Assembly: GCA_948144175.1 (NCBI GenBank)
Contig: CANXME010000253.1
Coordinates: forward strand, 1 to 64,000
Direction of reading: 5' to 3'
Source of the DNA: Closterium sp. NIES-65
Taxonomy: Eukaryota; Streptophyta; Zygnematophyceae; Desmidiales; Closteriaceae
DNA length: 64,000 nucleotides
Shown here: in pieces, positions 49,381 to 62,443 of the stretch
Position numbering within the stretch: position 1 is the first letter of the stretch
Layout of the letters: every line of letters starts with the position of its first letter
Translations under genes and position numbers: made by a program
The notes under the pieces: model-generated
The model's database searches: none
What the model saw: only the letters and a program-made list of their open reading frames with translations
What the model was told of the DNA's origin: nothing

Positions 49381-49914
49381 ACACACACACACACACGCAC
49401 ACTCCCCTCCCCCACCCCCCCCCACCTACATCCTCCCATTCTGCCCCTCCCTGCCCCTTTCCCACCCCCTCGCACGCCCCTCACCTCCCACCTCCGTGCA
49501 ACTGGTTTCCCCCCTATGGTGCCACCCTTGCATCGCTCGCCCCTCTGCTCACCCTCTGCCCGCCCCTTTTCCGTGCCCTCAGTTGGCCCAGCCCCTGCCC
49601 GTTGCTGCCCCTCCCCTTGCCCCCTCAACTCCCCTGCCCCCCGTACACCCCAAGTCCCATCCAACCGCCCCCACCCTCCCCCGGCTGCCCGTTTCCGCTC
49701 TCCACCCCCGCGACCGTGTGCGGCTTCCAACCGCCCAACGGTGGTGCGCACGGGGCGTTTCTTCGCATGGGCAAGCCTCCCCGGGGGCCCCCCACCCCGC
49801 TGGGTCGTTGTTTGGGCAAAAAAAACGAAAAGAAAAGAATCGGACGCGCTAAAATCGTCCTTTCTTTTTCCCGCTTGCCCCTCCCCCGGCACGTGCCGAG
49901 CAAGGGGCATAAAT

Positions 49915-50030
49915 GGGTACAACACGAGGACTTCCCGGGAGGTCACCCAGCCCAGTACTGCTCTCGCCCACCGGCGCTTAGCTTCGGAGTTCTGATGGGA
50001 TCCGGCTAATAGCTGAGGTATGATCGTACC
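49915..50030 (-). rRNA. 5S rRNA: 5S rRNA, type B, 116 nt
   Basis: Uninterrupted type B gene between a run of three interrupted copies and the only type E copy. Confidence 0.96.
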
Positions 50031-50967
50031 ACGTCAACCTCGTGCCCCGACCGCTACACACCCCTTGCCCGGGTCCCCCCCTTCATAGTCACACCCCCTG
50101 CCCCCTCATGCCATCCGCTCCCCCCGCCCCTACCCTCCGCGTGCCCGCTCCCTTGCCGCCTCTTTTGACCCTCCCTGCCCCCCCTCGCCGTTTCCCACCG
50201 CCCGCCATTCGCTCCTCCCCGCCCGTGCGCTCCCCTCCTTTACCTTCTCCTCCCCCCTCCCCTCCTCTGCTGCACGCCTCTTCCTTCCCCTCGCCGACCC
50301 ACTCCACTCCCTGCCCCTCCTCAATCCGCACCCTGCCCCTCGTATCTCGCCCCCCTATGCTTGGTTTCTCCCCTCCCTGCCCCTCGCCGCCTTTCCCCGC
50401 TCCCCACCTCCCCCCTCTCCCTGCCCCCCCCACTCTCCCCCCCCCTTGTCCTTGGCTTCCTACCTCCCTGCCTCACCTTTCCCCCCTCCGTGTGCTCAGC
50501 TTCTCCCCTCCCTGCCCCTCCCTCCTCCCCGCCCTGCCCCTCATTTTCCGCCCCCCCCCCCCCCACGCCCGGTTTCTCCCCTCCCCGCGCCTCCCTTTCT
50601 TTCTCCGTGCCTCTCCTTTGCTCCCTCCCTGCCCCCGCCTGCCCATGCCCCTGTCTTTGGCTTCTCCCCTCCCTGCCCCACGTTTCTTCCCTCCCTGCCC
50701 CCCGTCTGCCCCTCCCTTGTTTTCCCCTCACCCATTGCTTCTCTCCTCCCTGCCCTTGATTTCCCACACCCCTGCCCTCGTTTCCTATCATCCATGCCCC
50801 TCGTTTCCCCCCTTTGTACGTTCAGCCTCTTCCCTCCCTGCCCCTCCCTTCCTCCCCCCCTGCCCTTTGCTCTCCCCTCGTTACGCTCCCTTCTCCCCAT
50901 CCCTGCTGCCCTCTTACCACCATCAGCCCATCCCCACGACCAGCCCCCCTCCCACCCTTCAATCCCC

Positions 50968-51016
<49 letters not shown>

Positions 51017-51549
51017 ACACACACACACACACGCACACTCCCCTCCCCCACCCCCCCCCACCTACATCCTCCCATTCTGCCCCTCCCTGCCCCTTTCCCA
51101 CCCCCTCGCACGCCCCTCACCTCCCACCTCCGTGCAACTGGTTTCCCCCCTATGGTGCCACCCTTGCATCGCTCGCCCCTCTGCTCACCCTCTGCCCGCC
51201 CCTTTTCCGTGCCCTCAGTTGGCCCAGCCCCTGCCCGTTGCTGCCCCTCCCCTTGCCCCCTCAACTCCCCTGCCCCCCGTACACCCCAAGTCCCATCCAA
51301 CCGCCCCCACCCTCCCCCGGCTGCCCGTTTCCGCTCTCCACCCCCGCGACCGTGTGCGGCTTCCAACCGCCCAACGGTGGTGCGCACGGGGCGTTTCTTC
51401 GCATGGGCAAGCCTCCCCGGGGGCCCCCCACCCCGCTGGGTCGTTGTTTGGGCAAAAAAACGAAAAGAAAAGAATCGGACGCGCTAAAATCGTCCTTTCT
51501 TTTTCCCGCTTGCCCCTCCCCCGGCACGTGCCGAGCAAGGGGCATAAAT

Positions 51550-51667
51550 GGGTACAACACGAGGACTTCCCGGGAGGTCACCCAGCCCAGTACTGCTCTC
51601 GCCCACCGGCGCTTAGCTTCGGAGTTCTGATGGGATCCGGCGTAAGTAGCCGAGGTATGATCGTACC
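51550..51667 (-). rRNA. 5S rRNA: 5S rRNA, type E, 118 nt
   Basis: Type A with one extra base in the loop after helix II (+ strand CGGCGTAAGTAGCCGAGG). Helix II pairing is kept. Only copy of this form. Confidence 0.95.
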
Positions 51668-52604
51668 ACGTCAACCTCGTGCCCCGACCGCTACACACCC
51701 CTTGCCCGGGTCCCCCCCTTCATAGTCACACCCCCTGCCCCCTCATGCCATCCGCTCCCCCCGCCCCTACCCTCCGCGTGCCCGCTCCCTTGCCGCCTCT
51801 TTTGACCCTCCCTGCCCCCCCTCGCCGTTTCCCACCGCCCGCCATTCGCTCCTCCCCGCCCGTGCGCTCCCCTCCTTTACCTTCTCCTCCCCCCTCCCCT
51901 CCTCTGCTGCACGCCTCTTCCTTCCCCTCGCCGACCCACTCCACTCCCTGCCCCTCCTCAATCCGCACCCTGCCCCTCGTATCTCGCCCCCCTATGCTTG
52001 GTTTCTCCCCTCCCTGCCCCTCGCCGCCTTTCCCCGCTCCCCACCTCCCCCCTCTCCCTGCCCCCCCCACTCTCCCCCCCCCCTTGTCCTTGGCTTCCTA
52101 CCTCCCTGCCTCACCTTTCCCCCCTCCGTGTGCTCAGCTTCTCCCCTCCCTGCCCCTCCCTCCTCCCCGCCCTGCCCCTCATTTTCCGCCCCCCCCCCCC
52201 CACGCCCGGTTTCTCCCCTCCCCGCGCCTCCCTTTCTTTCTCCGTGCCTCTCCTTTGCTCCCTCCCTGCCCCCGCCTGCCCATGCCCCTGTCTTTGGCTT
52301 CTCCCCTCCCTGCCCCACGTTTCTTCCCTCCCTGCCCCCCGTCTGCCCCTCCCTTGTTTTCCCCTCACCCATTGCTTCTCTCCTCCCTGCCCTTGATTTC
52401 CCACACCCCTGCCCTCGTTTCCTATCATCCATGCCCCTCGTTTCCCCCCTTTGTACGTTCAGCCTCTTCCCTCCCTGCCCCTCCCTTCCTCCCCCCCTGC
52501 CCTTTGCTCTCCCCTCGTTACGCTCCCTTCTCCCCATCCCTGCTGCCCTCTTACCACCATCAGCCCATCCCCACGACCAGCCCCCCTCCCACCCTTCAAT
52601 CCCC

Positions 52605-52651
<47 letters not shown>

Positions 52652-53184
52652 ACACACACACACACACGCACACTCCCCTCCCCCACCCCCCCCCACCTAC
52701 ATCCTCCCATTCTGCCCCTCCCTGCCCCTTTCCCACCCCCTCGCACGCCCCTCACCTCCCACCTCCGTGCAACTGGTTTCCCCCCTATGGTGCCACCCTT
52801 GCATCGCTCGCCCCTCTGCTCACCCTCTGCCCGCCCCTTTTCCGTGCCCTCAGTTGGCCCAGCCCCTGCCCGTTGCTGCCCCTCCCCTTGCCCCCTCAAC
52901 TCCCCTGCCCCCCGTACACCCCAAGTCCCATCCAACCGCCCCCACCCTCCCCCGGCTGCCCGTTTCCGCTCTCCACCCCCGCGACCGTGTGCGGCTTCCA
53001 ACCGCCCAACGGTGGTGCGCACGGGGCGTTTCTTCGCATGGGCAAGCCTCCCCGGGGGCCCCCCACCCCGCTGGGTCGTTGTTTGGGCAAAAAAACGAAA
53101 AGAAAAGAATCGGACGCGCTAAAATCGTCCTTTCTTTTTCCCGCTTGCCCCTCCCCCGGCACGTGCCGAGCAAGGGGCATAAAT

Positions 53185-53664
53185 GGGTACAACACGAGGA
53201 CTTCCCGGGAGGTCACCCAGCCCAGTACTGCTCTCGCCCACCGATAGTGGCTGTGCTTGAAACGCTGTGCCCGTGCGGTCGTGCGGGTTGCTGCCGTGTT
53301 TTGGTCCTTTGGTGCTTCCTCCTCCTTAGTCTCTCTCCCTCTCTCCTCTTTTCTTCCCACCTCCCTCTTTCTGTTCCCTTCTTCTATCCTTCCCTTCTCT
53401 TCCTACCGCCCTCTTCTTTTCCCTACCACTTCTTCTTACTCCTTCATCCTTCCTTCCTTTCCTTTCTTTCCCCCTTTTCCTACAAAATATATATACCGTC
53501 CTCATAGCGATTAGGCTATGTCGAAATTTCCTAGTCTTGGAAAAACCATTATATTCGGCTTGTATTTGCTCTTCCCCTATTAATGAATAACTGCTCTCGC
53601 CCACCGGCGCTTAGCTTCGGAGTTCTGATGGGATCCGGCGTAGTAGCCGAGGTATGATCGTACC
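53185..53664 (-). pseudogene. 5S rRNA: Interrupted 5S rRNA gene
   Basis: Type A 5' part (53664..53590) and 3' part (53243..53185). First of a second run of three; A7 trailer. Confidence 0.93.
53244..53589. mobile_element. Insertion in 5S, allele I, 346 bp
   Basis: Duplications at 53227..53243 and 53590..53606. Confidence 0.85.
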
Positions 53665-54602
53665 ACGTCAACCTCGTGCCCCGACCGCTACACACCCCTT
53701 GCCCGGGTCCCCCCCTTCATAGTCACACCCCCTGCCCCCTCATGCCATCCGCTCCCCCCGCCCCTACCCTCCGCGTGCCCGCTCCCTTGCCGCCTCTTTT
53801 GACCCTCCCTGCCCCCCCTCGCCGTTTCCCACCGCCCGCCATTCGCTCCTCCCCGCCCGTGCGCTCCCCTCCTTTACCTTCTCCTCCCCCCTCCCCTCCT
53901 CTGCTGCACGCCTCTTCCTTCCCCTCGCCGACCCACTCCACTCCCTGCCCCTCCTCAATCCGCACCCTGCCCCTCGTATCTCGCCCCCCTATGCTTGGTT
54001 TCTCCCCTCCCTGCCCCTCGCCGCCTTTCCCCGCTCCCCACCTCCCCCCTCTCCCTGCCCCCCCCACTCTCCCCCCCCCCTTGTCCTTGGCTTCCTACCT
54101 CCCTGCCTCACCTTTCCCCCCTCCGTGTGCTCAGCTTCTCCCCTCCCTGCCCCTCCCTCCTCCCCGCCCTGCCCCTCATTTTCCGCCCCCCCCCCCCCCA
54201 CGCCCGGTTTCTCCCCTCCCCGCGCCTCCCTTTCTTTCTCCGTGCCTCTCCTTTGCTCCCTCCCTGCCCCCGCCTGCCCATGCCCCTGTCTTTGGCTTCT
54301 CCCCTCCCTGCCCCACGTTTCTTCCCTCCCTGCCCCCCGTCTGCCCCTCCCTTGTTTTCCCCTCACCCATTGCTTCTCTCCTCCCTGCCCTTGATTTCCC
54401 ACACCCCTGCCCTCGTTTCCTATCATCCATGCCCCTCGTTTCCCCCCTTTGTACGTTCAGCCTCTTCCCTCCCTGCCCCTCCCTTCCTCCCCCCCTGCCC
54501 TTTGCTCTCCCCTCGTTACGCTCCCTTCTCCCCATCCCTGCTGCCCTCTTACCACCATCAGCCCATCCCCACGACCAGCCCCCCTCCCACCCTTCAATCC
54601 CC

Positions 54603-54647
<45 letters not shown>

Positions 54648-55181
54648 ACACACACACACACACGCACACTCCCCTCCCCCACCCCCCCCCACCTACATCC
54701 TCCCATTCTGCCCCTCCCTGCCCCTTTCCCACCCCCTCGCACGCCCCTCACCTCCCACCTCCGTGCAACTGGTTTCCCCCCTATGGTGCCACCCTTGCAT
54801 CGCTCGCCCCTCTGCTCACCCTCTGCCCGCCCCTTTTCCGTGCCCTCAGTTGGCCCAGCCCCTGCCCGTTGCTGCCCCTCCCCTTGCCCCCTCAACTCCC
54901 CTGCCCCCCGTACACCCCAAGTCCCATCCAACCGCCCCCACCCTCCCCCGGCTGCCCGTTTCCGCTCTCCACCCCCGCGACCGTGTGCGGCTTCCAACCG
55001 CCCAACGGTGGTGCGCACGGGGCGTTTCTTCGCATGGGCAAGCCTCCCCGGGGGCCCCCCACCCCGCTGGGTCGTTGTTTGGGCAAAAAAAACGAAAAGA
55101 AAAGAATCGGACGCGCTAAAATCGTCCTTTCTTTTTCCCGCTTGCCCCTCCCCCGGCACGTGCCGAGCAAGGGGCATAAAT

Positions 55182-55661
55182 GGGTACAACACGAGGACTT
55201 CCCGGGAGGTCACCCAGCCCAGTACTGCTCTCGCCCACCGATAGTGGCTGTGCTTGAAACGCTGTGCCCGTGCGGTCGTGCGGGTTGCTGCCGTGTTTTG
55301 GTCCTTTGGTGCTTCCTCCTCCTTAGTCTCTCTCCCTCTCTCCTCTTTTCTTCCCACCTCCCTCTTTCTGTTCCCTTCTTCTATCCTTCCCTTCTCTTCC
55401 TACCGCCCTCTTCTTTTCCCTACCACTTCTTCTTACTCCTTCATCCTTCCTTCCTTTCCTTTCTTTCCCCCTTTTCCTACAAAATATATATACCGTCCTC
55501 ATAGCGATTAGGCTATGTCGAAATTTCCTAGTCTTGGAAAAACCATTATATTCGGCTTGTATTTGCTCTTCCCCTATTAATGAATAACTGCTCTCGCCCA
55601 CCGGCGCTTAGCTTCGGAGTTCTGATGGGATCCGGCGTAGTAGCCGAGGTATGATCGTACC
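55182..55661 (-). pseudogene. 5S rRNA: Interrupted 5S rRNA gene
   Basis: Type A 5' part (55661..55587) and 3' part (55240..55182). Confidence 0.93.
55241..55586. mobile_element. Insertion in 5S, allele I, 346 bp
   Basis: Duplications at 55224..55240 and 55587..55603. Confidence 0.85.
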
Positions 55662-56598
55662 ACGTCAACCTCGTGCCCCGACCGCTACACACCCCTTGCC
55701 CGGGTCCCCCCCTTCATAGTCACACCCCCTGCCCCCTCATGCCATCCGCTCCCCCCGCCCCTACCCTCCGCGTGCCCGCTCCCTTGCCGCCTCTTTTGAC
55801 CCTCCCTGCCCCCCCTCGCCGTTTCCCACCGCCCGCCATTCGCTCCTCCCCGCCCGTGCGCTCCCCTCCTTTACCTTCTCCTCCCCCCTCCCCTCCTCTG
55901 CTGCACGCCTCTTCCTTCCCCTCGCCGACCCACTCCACTCCCTGCCCCTCCTCAATCCGCACCCTGCCCCTCGTATCTCGCCCCCCTATGCTTGGTTTCT
56001 CCCCTCCCTGCCCCTCGCCGCCTTTCCCCGCTCCCCACCTCCCCCCTCTCCCTGCCCCCCCCACTCTCCCCCCCCCTTGTCCTTGGCTTCCTACCTCCCT
56101 GCCTCACCTTTCCCCCCTCCGTGTGCTCAGCTTCTCCCCTCCCTGCCCCTCCCTCCTCCCCGCCCTGCCCCTCATTTTCCGCCCCCCCCCCCCCCACGCC
56201 CGGTTTCTCCCCTCCCCGCGCCTCCCTTTCTTTCTCCGTGCCTCTCCTTTGCTCCCTCCCTGCCCCCGCCTGCCCATGCCCCTGTCTTTGGCTTCTCCCC
56301 TCCCTGCCCCACGTTTCTTCCCTCCCTGCCCCCCGTCTGCCCCTCCCTTGTTTTCCCCTCACCCATTGCTTCTCTCCTCCCTGCCCTTGATTTCCCACAC
56401 CCCTGCCCTCGTTTCCTATCATCCATGCCCCTCGTTTCCCCCCTTTGTACGTTCAGCCTCTTCCCTCCCTGCCCCTCCCTTCCTCCCCCCCTGCCCTTTG
56501 CTCTCCCCTCGTTACGCTCCCTTCTCCCCATCCCTGCTGCCCTCTTACCACCATCAGCCCATCCCCACGACCAGCCCCCCTCCCACCCTTCAATCCCC

Positions 56599-56645
<47 letters not shown>

Positions 56646-57179
56646 ACACACACACACACACGCACACTCCCCTCCCCCACCCCCCCCCACCTACATCCTC
56701 CCATTCTGCCCCTCCCTGCCCCTTTCCCACCCCCTCGCACGCCCCTCACCTCCCACCTCCGTGCAACTGGTTTCCCCCCTATGGTGCCACCCTTGCATCG
56801 CTCGCCCCTCTGCTCACCCTCTGCCCGCCCCTTTTCCGTGCCCTCAGTTGGCCCAGCCCCTGCCCGTTGCTGCCCCTCCCCTTGCCCCCTCAACTCCCCT
56901 GCCCCCCGTACACCCCAAGTCCCATCCAACCGCCCCCACCCTCCCCCGGCTGCCCGTTTCCGCTCTCCACCCCCGCGACCGTGTGCGGCTTCCAACCGCC
57001 CAACGGTGGTGCGCACGGGGCGTTTCTTCGCATGGGCAAGCCTCCCCGGGGGCCCCCCACCCCGCTGGGGTCGTTGTTTGGGCAAAAAAACGAAAAGAAA
57101 AGAATCGGACGCGCTAAAATCGTCCTTTCTTTTTCCCGCTTGCCCCTCCCCCGGCACGTGCCGAGCAAGGGGCATAAAT

Positions 57180-57660
57180 GGGTACAACACGAGGACTTCC
57201 CGGGAGGTCACCCAGCCCAGTACTGCTCTCGCCCACCGATAGTGGCTGTGCTTGAAAACGCTGTGCCCGTGCGGTCGTGCGGGTTGCTGCCGTGTTTTGG
57301 TCCTTTGGTGCTTCCTCCTCCTTAGTCTCTCTCCCTCTCTCCTCTTTTCTTCCCACCTCCCTCTTTCTGTTCCCTTCTTCTATCCTTCCCTTCTCTTCCT
57401 ACCGCCCTCTTCTTTTCCCTACCACTTCTTCTTACTCCTTCATCCTTCCTTCCTTTCCTTTCTTTCCCCCTTTTCCTACAAAATATATATACCGTCCTCA
57501 TAGCGATTAGGCTATGTCGAAATTTCCTAGTCTTGGAAAAACCATTATATTCGGCTTGTATTTGCTCTTCCCCTATTAATGAATAACTGCTCTCGCCCAC
57601 CGGCGCTTAGCTTCGGAGTTCTGATGGGATCCGGCGTAGTAGCCGAGGTATGATCGTACC
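57180..57660 (-). pseudogene. 5S rRNA: Interrupted 5S rRNA gene
   Basis: Type A 5' part (57660..57586) and 3' part (57238..57180). The trailer has an extra G (CGCTGGGGTCG) and an A7 run. Rightmost interrupted copy of the array. Confidence 0.93.
57239..57585. mobile_element. Insertion in 5S, allele I variant, 347 bp
   Basis: Duplications at 57222..57238 and 57586..57602. One extra A (CTTGAAAACGC) separates it from the other allele I copies. Confidence 0.85.
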
Positions 57661-58595
57661 ACGTCAACCTCGTGCCCCGACCGCTACACACCCCTTGCCC
57701 GGGTCCCCCCCTTCATAGTCACACCCCCTGCCCCCTCATGCCATCCGCTCCCCCCGCCCCTACCCTCCGCGTGCCCGCTCCCTTGCCGCCTCTTTTGACC
57801 CTCCCTGCCCCCCCTCGCCGTTTCCCACCGCCCGCCATTCGCTCCTCCCCGCCCGTGCGCTCCCCTCCTTTACCTTCTCCTCCCCCCTCCCCTCCTCTGC
57901 TGCACGCCTCTTCCTTCCCCTCGCCGACCCACTCCACTCCCTGCCCCTCCTCAATCCGCACCCTGCCCCTCGTATCTCGCCCCCCTATGCTTGGTTTCTC
58001 CCCTCCCTGCCCCTCGCCGCCTTTCCCCGCTCCCCACCTCCCCCCTCTCCCTGCCCCCCCCACTCTCCCCCCCCCTTGTCCTTGGCTTCCTACCTCCCTG
58101 CCTCACCTTTCCCCCCTCCGTGTGCTCAGCTTCTCCCCTCCCTGCCCCTCCCTCCTCCCCGCCCTGCCCCTCATTTTCCGCCCCCCCCCCCCCACGCCCG
58201 GTTTCTCCCCTCCCCGCGCCTCCCTTTCTTTCTCCGTGCCTCTCCTTTGCTCCCTCCCTGCCCCCGCCTGCCCATGCCCCTGTCTTTGGCTTCTCCCCTC
58301 CCTGCCCCACGTTTCTTCCCTCCCTGCCCCCCGTCTGCCCCTCCCTTGTTTTCCCCTCACCCATTGCTTCTCTCCTCCCTGCCCTTGATTTCCCACACCC
58401 CTGCCCTCGTTTCCTATCATCCATGCCCCTCGTTTCCCCCCTTTGTACGTTCAGCCTCTTCCCTCCCTGCCCCTCCCTTCCTCCCCCCCTGCCCTTTGCT
58501 CTCCCCTCGTTACGCTCCCTTCTCCCCATCCCTGCTGCCCTCTTACCACCATCAGCCCATCCCCACGACCAGCCCCCCTCCCACCCTTCAATCCC

Positions 58596-58640
<45 letters not shown>

Positions 58641-59174
58641 ACACACACACACACACGCACACTCCCCTCCCCCACCCCCCCCCACCTACATCCTCCCATT
58701 CTGCCCCTCCCTGCCCCTTTCCCACCCCCTCGCACGCCCCTCACCTCCCACCTCCGTGCAACTGGTTTCCCCCCTATGGTGCCACCCTTGCATCGCTCGC
58801 CCCTCTGCTCACCCTCTGCCCGCCCCTTTTCCGTGCCCTCAGTTGGCCCAGCCCCTGCCCGTTGCTGCCCCTCCCCTTGCCCCCTCAACTCCCCTGCCCC
58901 CCGTACACCCCAAGTCCCATCCAACCGCCCCCACCCTCCCCCGGCTGCCCGTTTCCGCTCTCCACCCCCGCGACCGTGTGCGGCTTCCAACCGCCCAACG
59001 GTGGTGCGCACGGGGCGTTTCTTCGCATGGGCAAGCCTCCCCGGGGGCCCCCCACCCCGCTGGGTCGTTGTTTGGGCAAAAAAAACGAAAAGAAAAGAAT
59101 CGGACGCGCTAAAATCGTCCTTTCTTTTTCCCGCTTGCCCCTCCCCCGGCACGTGCCGAGCAAGGGGCATAAAT

Positions 59175-59292
59175 GGGTACAACACGAGGACTTCCCGGGA
59201 GGTCACCCAGCCCAGTACTGCTCTCGCCCACCGGCGCTTAGCTTCGGAGTTCTGATGGGATCCGGCGTAAGTAGCTGAGGTATGATCGTACC
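59175..59292 (-). rRNA. 5S rRNA: 5S rRNA, type F, 118 nt
   Basis: On the + strand CGGCGTAAGTAGCTGAGG: the extra base of type E together with the GCTGAGG of type B, hence the helix II mismatch. Looks like an E/B recombinant. Confidence 0.95.
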
Positions 59293-60229
59293 ACGTCAAC
59301 CTCGTGCCCCGACCGCTACACACCCCTTGCCCGGGTCCCCCCCTTCATAGTCACACCCCCTGCCCCCTCATGCCATCCGCTCCCCCCGCCCCTACCCTCC
59401 GCGTGCCCGCTCCCTTGCCGCCTCTTTTGACCCTCCCTGCCCCCCCTCGCCGTTTCCCACCGCCCGCCATTCGCTCCTCCCCGCCCGTGCGCTCCCCTCC
59501 TTTACCTTCTCCTCCCCCCTCCCCTCCTCTGCTGCACGCCTCTTCCTTCCCCTCGCCGACCCACTCCACTCCCTGCCCCTCCTCAATCCGCACCCTGCCC
59601 CTCGTATCTCGCCCCCCTATGCTTGGTTTCTCCCCTCCCTGCCCCTCGCCGCCTTTCCCCGCTCCCCACCTCCCCCCTCTCCCTGCCCCCCCCACTCTCC
59701 CCCCCCCTTGTCCTTGGCTTCCTACCTCCCTGCCTCACCTTTCCCCCCTCCGTGTGCTCAGCTTCTCCCCTCCCTGCCCCTCCCTCCTCCCCGCCCTGCC
59801 CCTCATTTTCCGCCCCCCCCCCCCCCACGCCCGGTTTCTCCCCTCCCCGCGCCTCCCTTTCTTTCTCCGTGCCTCTCCTTTGCTCCCTCCCTGCCCCCGC
59901 CTGCCCATGCCCCTGTCTTTGGCTTCTCCCCTCCCTGCCCCACGTTTCTTCCCTCCCTGCCCCCCGTCTGCCCCTCCCTTGTTTTCCCCTCACCCATTGC
60001 TTCTCTCCTCCCTGCCCTTGATTTCCCACACCCCTGCCCTCGTTTCCTATCATCCATGCCCCTCGTTTCCCCCCTTTGTACGTTCAGCCTCTTCCCTCCC
60101 TGCCCCTCCCTTCCTCCCCCCCTGCCCTTTGCTCTCCCCTCGTTACGCTCCCTTCTCCCCATCCCTGCTGCCCTCTTACCACCATCAGCCCATCCCCACG
60201 ACCAGCCCCCCTCCCACCCTTCAATCCCC

Positions 60230-60278
<49 letters not shown>

Positions 60279-60811
60279 ACACACACACACACACGCACAC
60301 TCCCCTCCCCCACCCCCCCCCACCTACATCCTCCCATTCTGCCCCTCCCTGCCCCTTTCCCACCCCCTCGCACGCCCCTCACCTCCCACCTCCGTGCAAC
60401 TGGTTTCCCCCCTATGGTGCCACCCTTGCATCGCTCGCCCCTCTGCTCACCCTCTGCCCGCCCCTTTTCCGTGCCCTCAGTTGGCCCAGCCCCTGCCCGT
60501 TGCTGCCCCTCCCCTTGCCCCCTCAACTCCCCTGCCCCCCGTACACCCCAAGTCCCATCCAACCGCCCCCACCCTCCCCCGGCTGCCCGTTTCCGCTCTC
60601 CACCCCCGCGACCGTGTGCGGCTTCCAACCGCCCAACGGTGGTGCGCACGGGGCGTTTCTTCGCATGGGCAAGCCTCCCCGGGGGCCCCCCACCCCGCTG
60701 GGTCGTTGTTTGGGCAAAAAAACGAAAAGAAAAGAATCGGACGCGCTAAAATCGTCCTTTCTTTTTCCCGCTTGCCCCTCCCCCGGCACGTGCCGAGCAA
60801 GGGGCATAAAT

Positions 60812-60927
60812 GGGTACAACACGAGGACTTCCCGGGAGGTCACCCAGCCCAGTACTGCTCTCGCCCACCGGCGCTTAGCTTCGGAGTTCTGATGGGATCC
60901 GGCTAATAGCTGAGGTATGATCGTACC
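60812..60927 (-). rRNA. 5S rRNA: 5S rRNA, type B, 116 nt
   Basis: Last complete 5S gene before the array end. In its right-hand spacer the C run before ACTCTCC is longer by two bases (near 61321..61330). Confidence 0.96.
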
Positions 60928-61865
60928 ACGTCAACCTCGTGCCCCGACCGCTACACACCCCTTGCCCGGGTCCCCCCCTTCATAGTCACACCCCCTGCCC
61001 CCTCATGCCATCCGCTCCCCCCGCCCCTACCCTCCGCGTGCCCGCTCCCTTGCCGCCTCTTTTGACCCTCCCTGCCCCCCCTCGCCGTTTCCCACCGCCC
61101 GCCATTCGCTCCTCCCCGCCCGTGCGCTCCCCTCCTTTACCTTCTCCTCCCCCCTCCCCTCCTCTGCTGCACGCCTCTTCCTTCCCCTCGCCGACCCACT
61201 CCACTCCCTGCCCCTCCTCAATCCGCACCCTGCCCCTCGTATCTCGCCCCCCTATGCTTGGTTTCTCCCCTCCCTGCCCCTCGCCGCCTTTCCCCGCTCC
61301 CCACCTCCCCCCTCTCCCTGCCCCCCCCCCACTCTCCCCCCCCCTTGTCCTTGGCTTCCTACCTCCCTGCCTCACCTTTCCCCCCTCCGTGTGCTCAGCT
61401 TCTCCCCTCCCTGCCCCTCCCTCCTCCCCGCCCTGCCCCTCATTTTCCGCCCCCCCCCCCCCACGCCCGGTTTCTCCCCTCCCCGCGCCTCCCTTTCTTT
61501 CTCCGTGCCTCTCCTTTGCTCCCTCCCTGCCCCCGCCTGCCCATGCCCCTGTCTTTGGCTTCTCCCCTCCCTGCCCCACGTTTCTTCCCTCCCTGCCCCC
61601 CGTCTGCCCCTCCCTTGTTTTCCCCTCACCCATTGCTTCTCTCCTCCCTGCCCTTGATTTCCCACACCCCTGCCCTCGTTTCCTATCATCCATGCCCCTC
61701 GTTTCCCCCCTTTGTACGTTCAGCCTCTTCCCTCCCTGCCCCTCCCTTCCTCCCCCCCTGCCCTTTGCTCTCCCCTCGTTACGCTCCCTTCTCCCCATCC
61801 CTGCTGCCCTCTTACCACCATCAGCCCATCCCCACGACCAGCCCCCCTCCCACCCTTCAATCCCC

Positions 61866-61910
<45 letters not shown>

Positions 61911-62443
61911 ACACACACACACACACGCACACTCCCCTCCCCCACCCCCCCCCACCTACATCCTCCCATTCTGCCCCTCCCTGCCCCTTTCCCACCCCCT
62001 CGCACGCCCCTCACCTCCCACCTCCGTGCAACTGGTTTCCCCCCTATGGTGCCACCCTTGCATCGCTCGCCCCTCTGCTCACCCTCTGCCCGCCCCTTTT
62101 CCGTGCCCTCAGTTGGCCCAGCCCCTGCCCGTTGCTGCCCCTCCCCTTGCCCCCTCAACTCCCCTGCCCCCCGTACACCCCAAGTCCCATCCAACCGCCC
62201 CCACCCTCCCCCGGCTGCCCGTTTCCGCTCTCCACCCCCGCGACCGTGTGCGGCTTCCAACCGCCCAACGGTGGTGCGCACGGGGCGTTTCTTCGCATGG
62301 GCAAGCCTCCCCGGGGGCCCCCCACCCCGCTGGGTCGTTGTTTGGGCAAAAAAACGAAAAGAAAAGAATCGGACGCGCTAAAATCGTCCTTTCTTTTTCC
62401 CGCTTGCCCCTCCCCCGGCACGTGCCGAGCAAGGGGCATAAAT

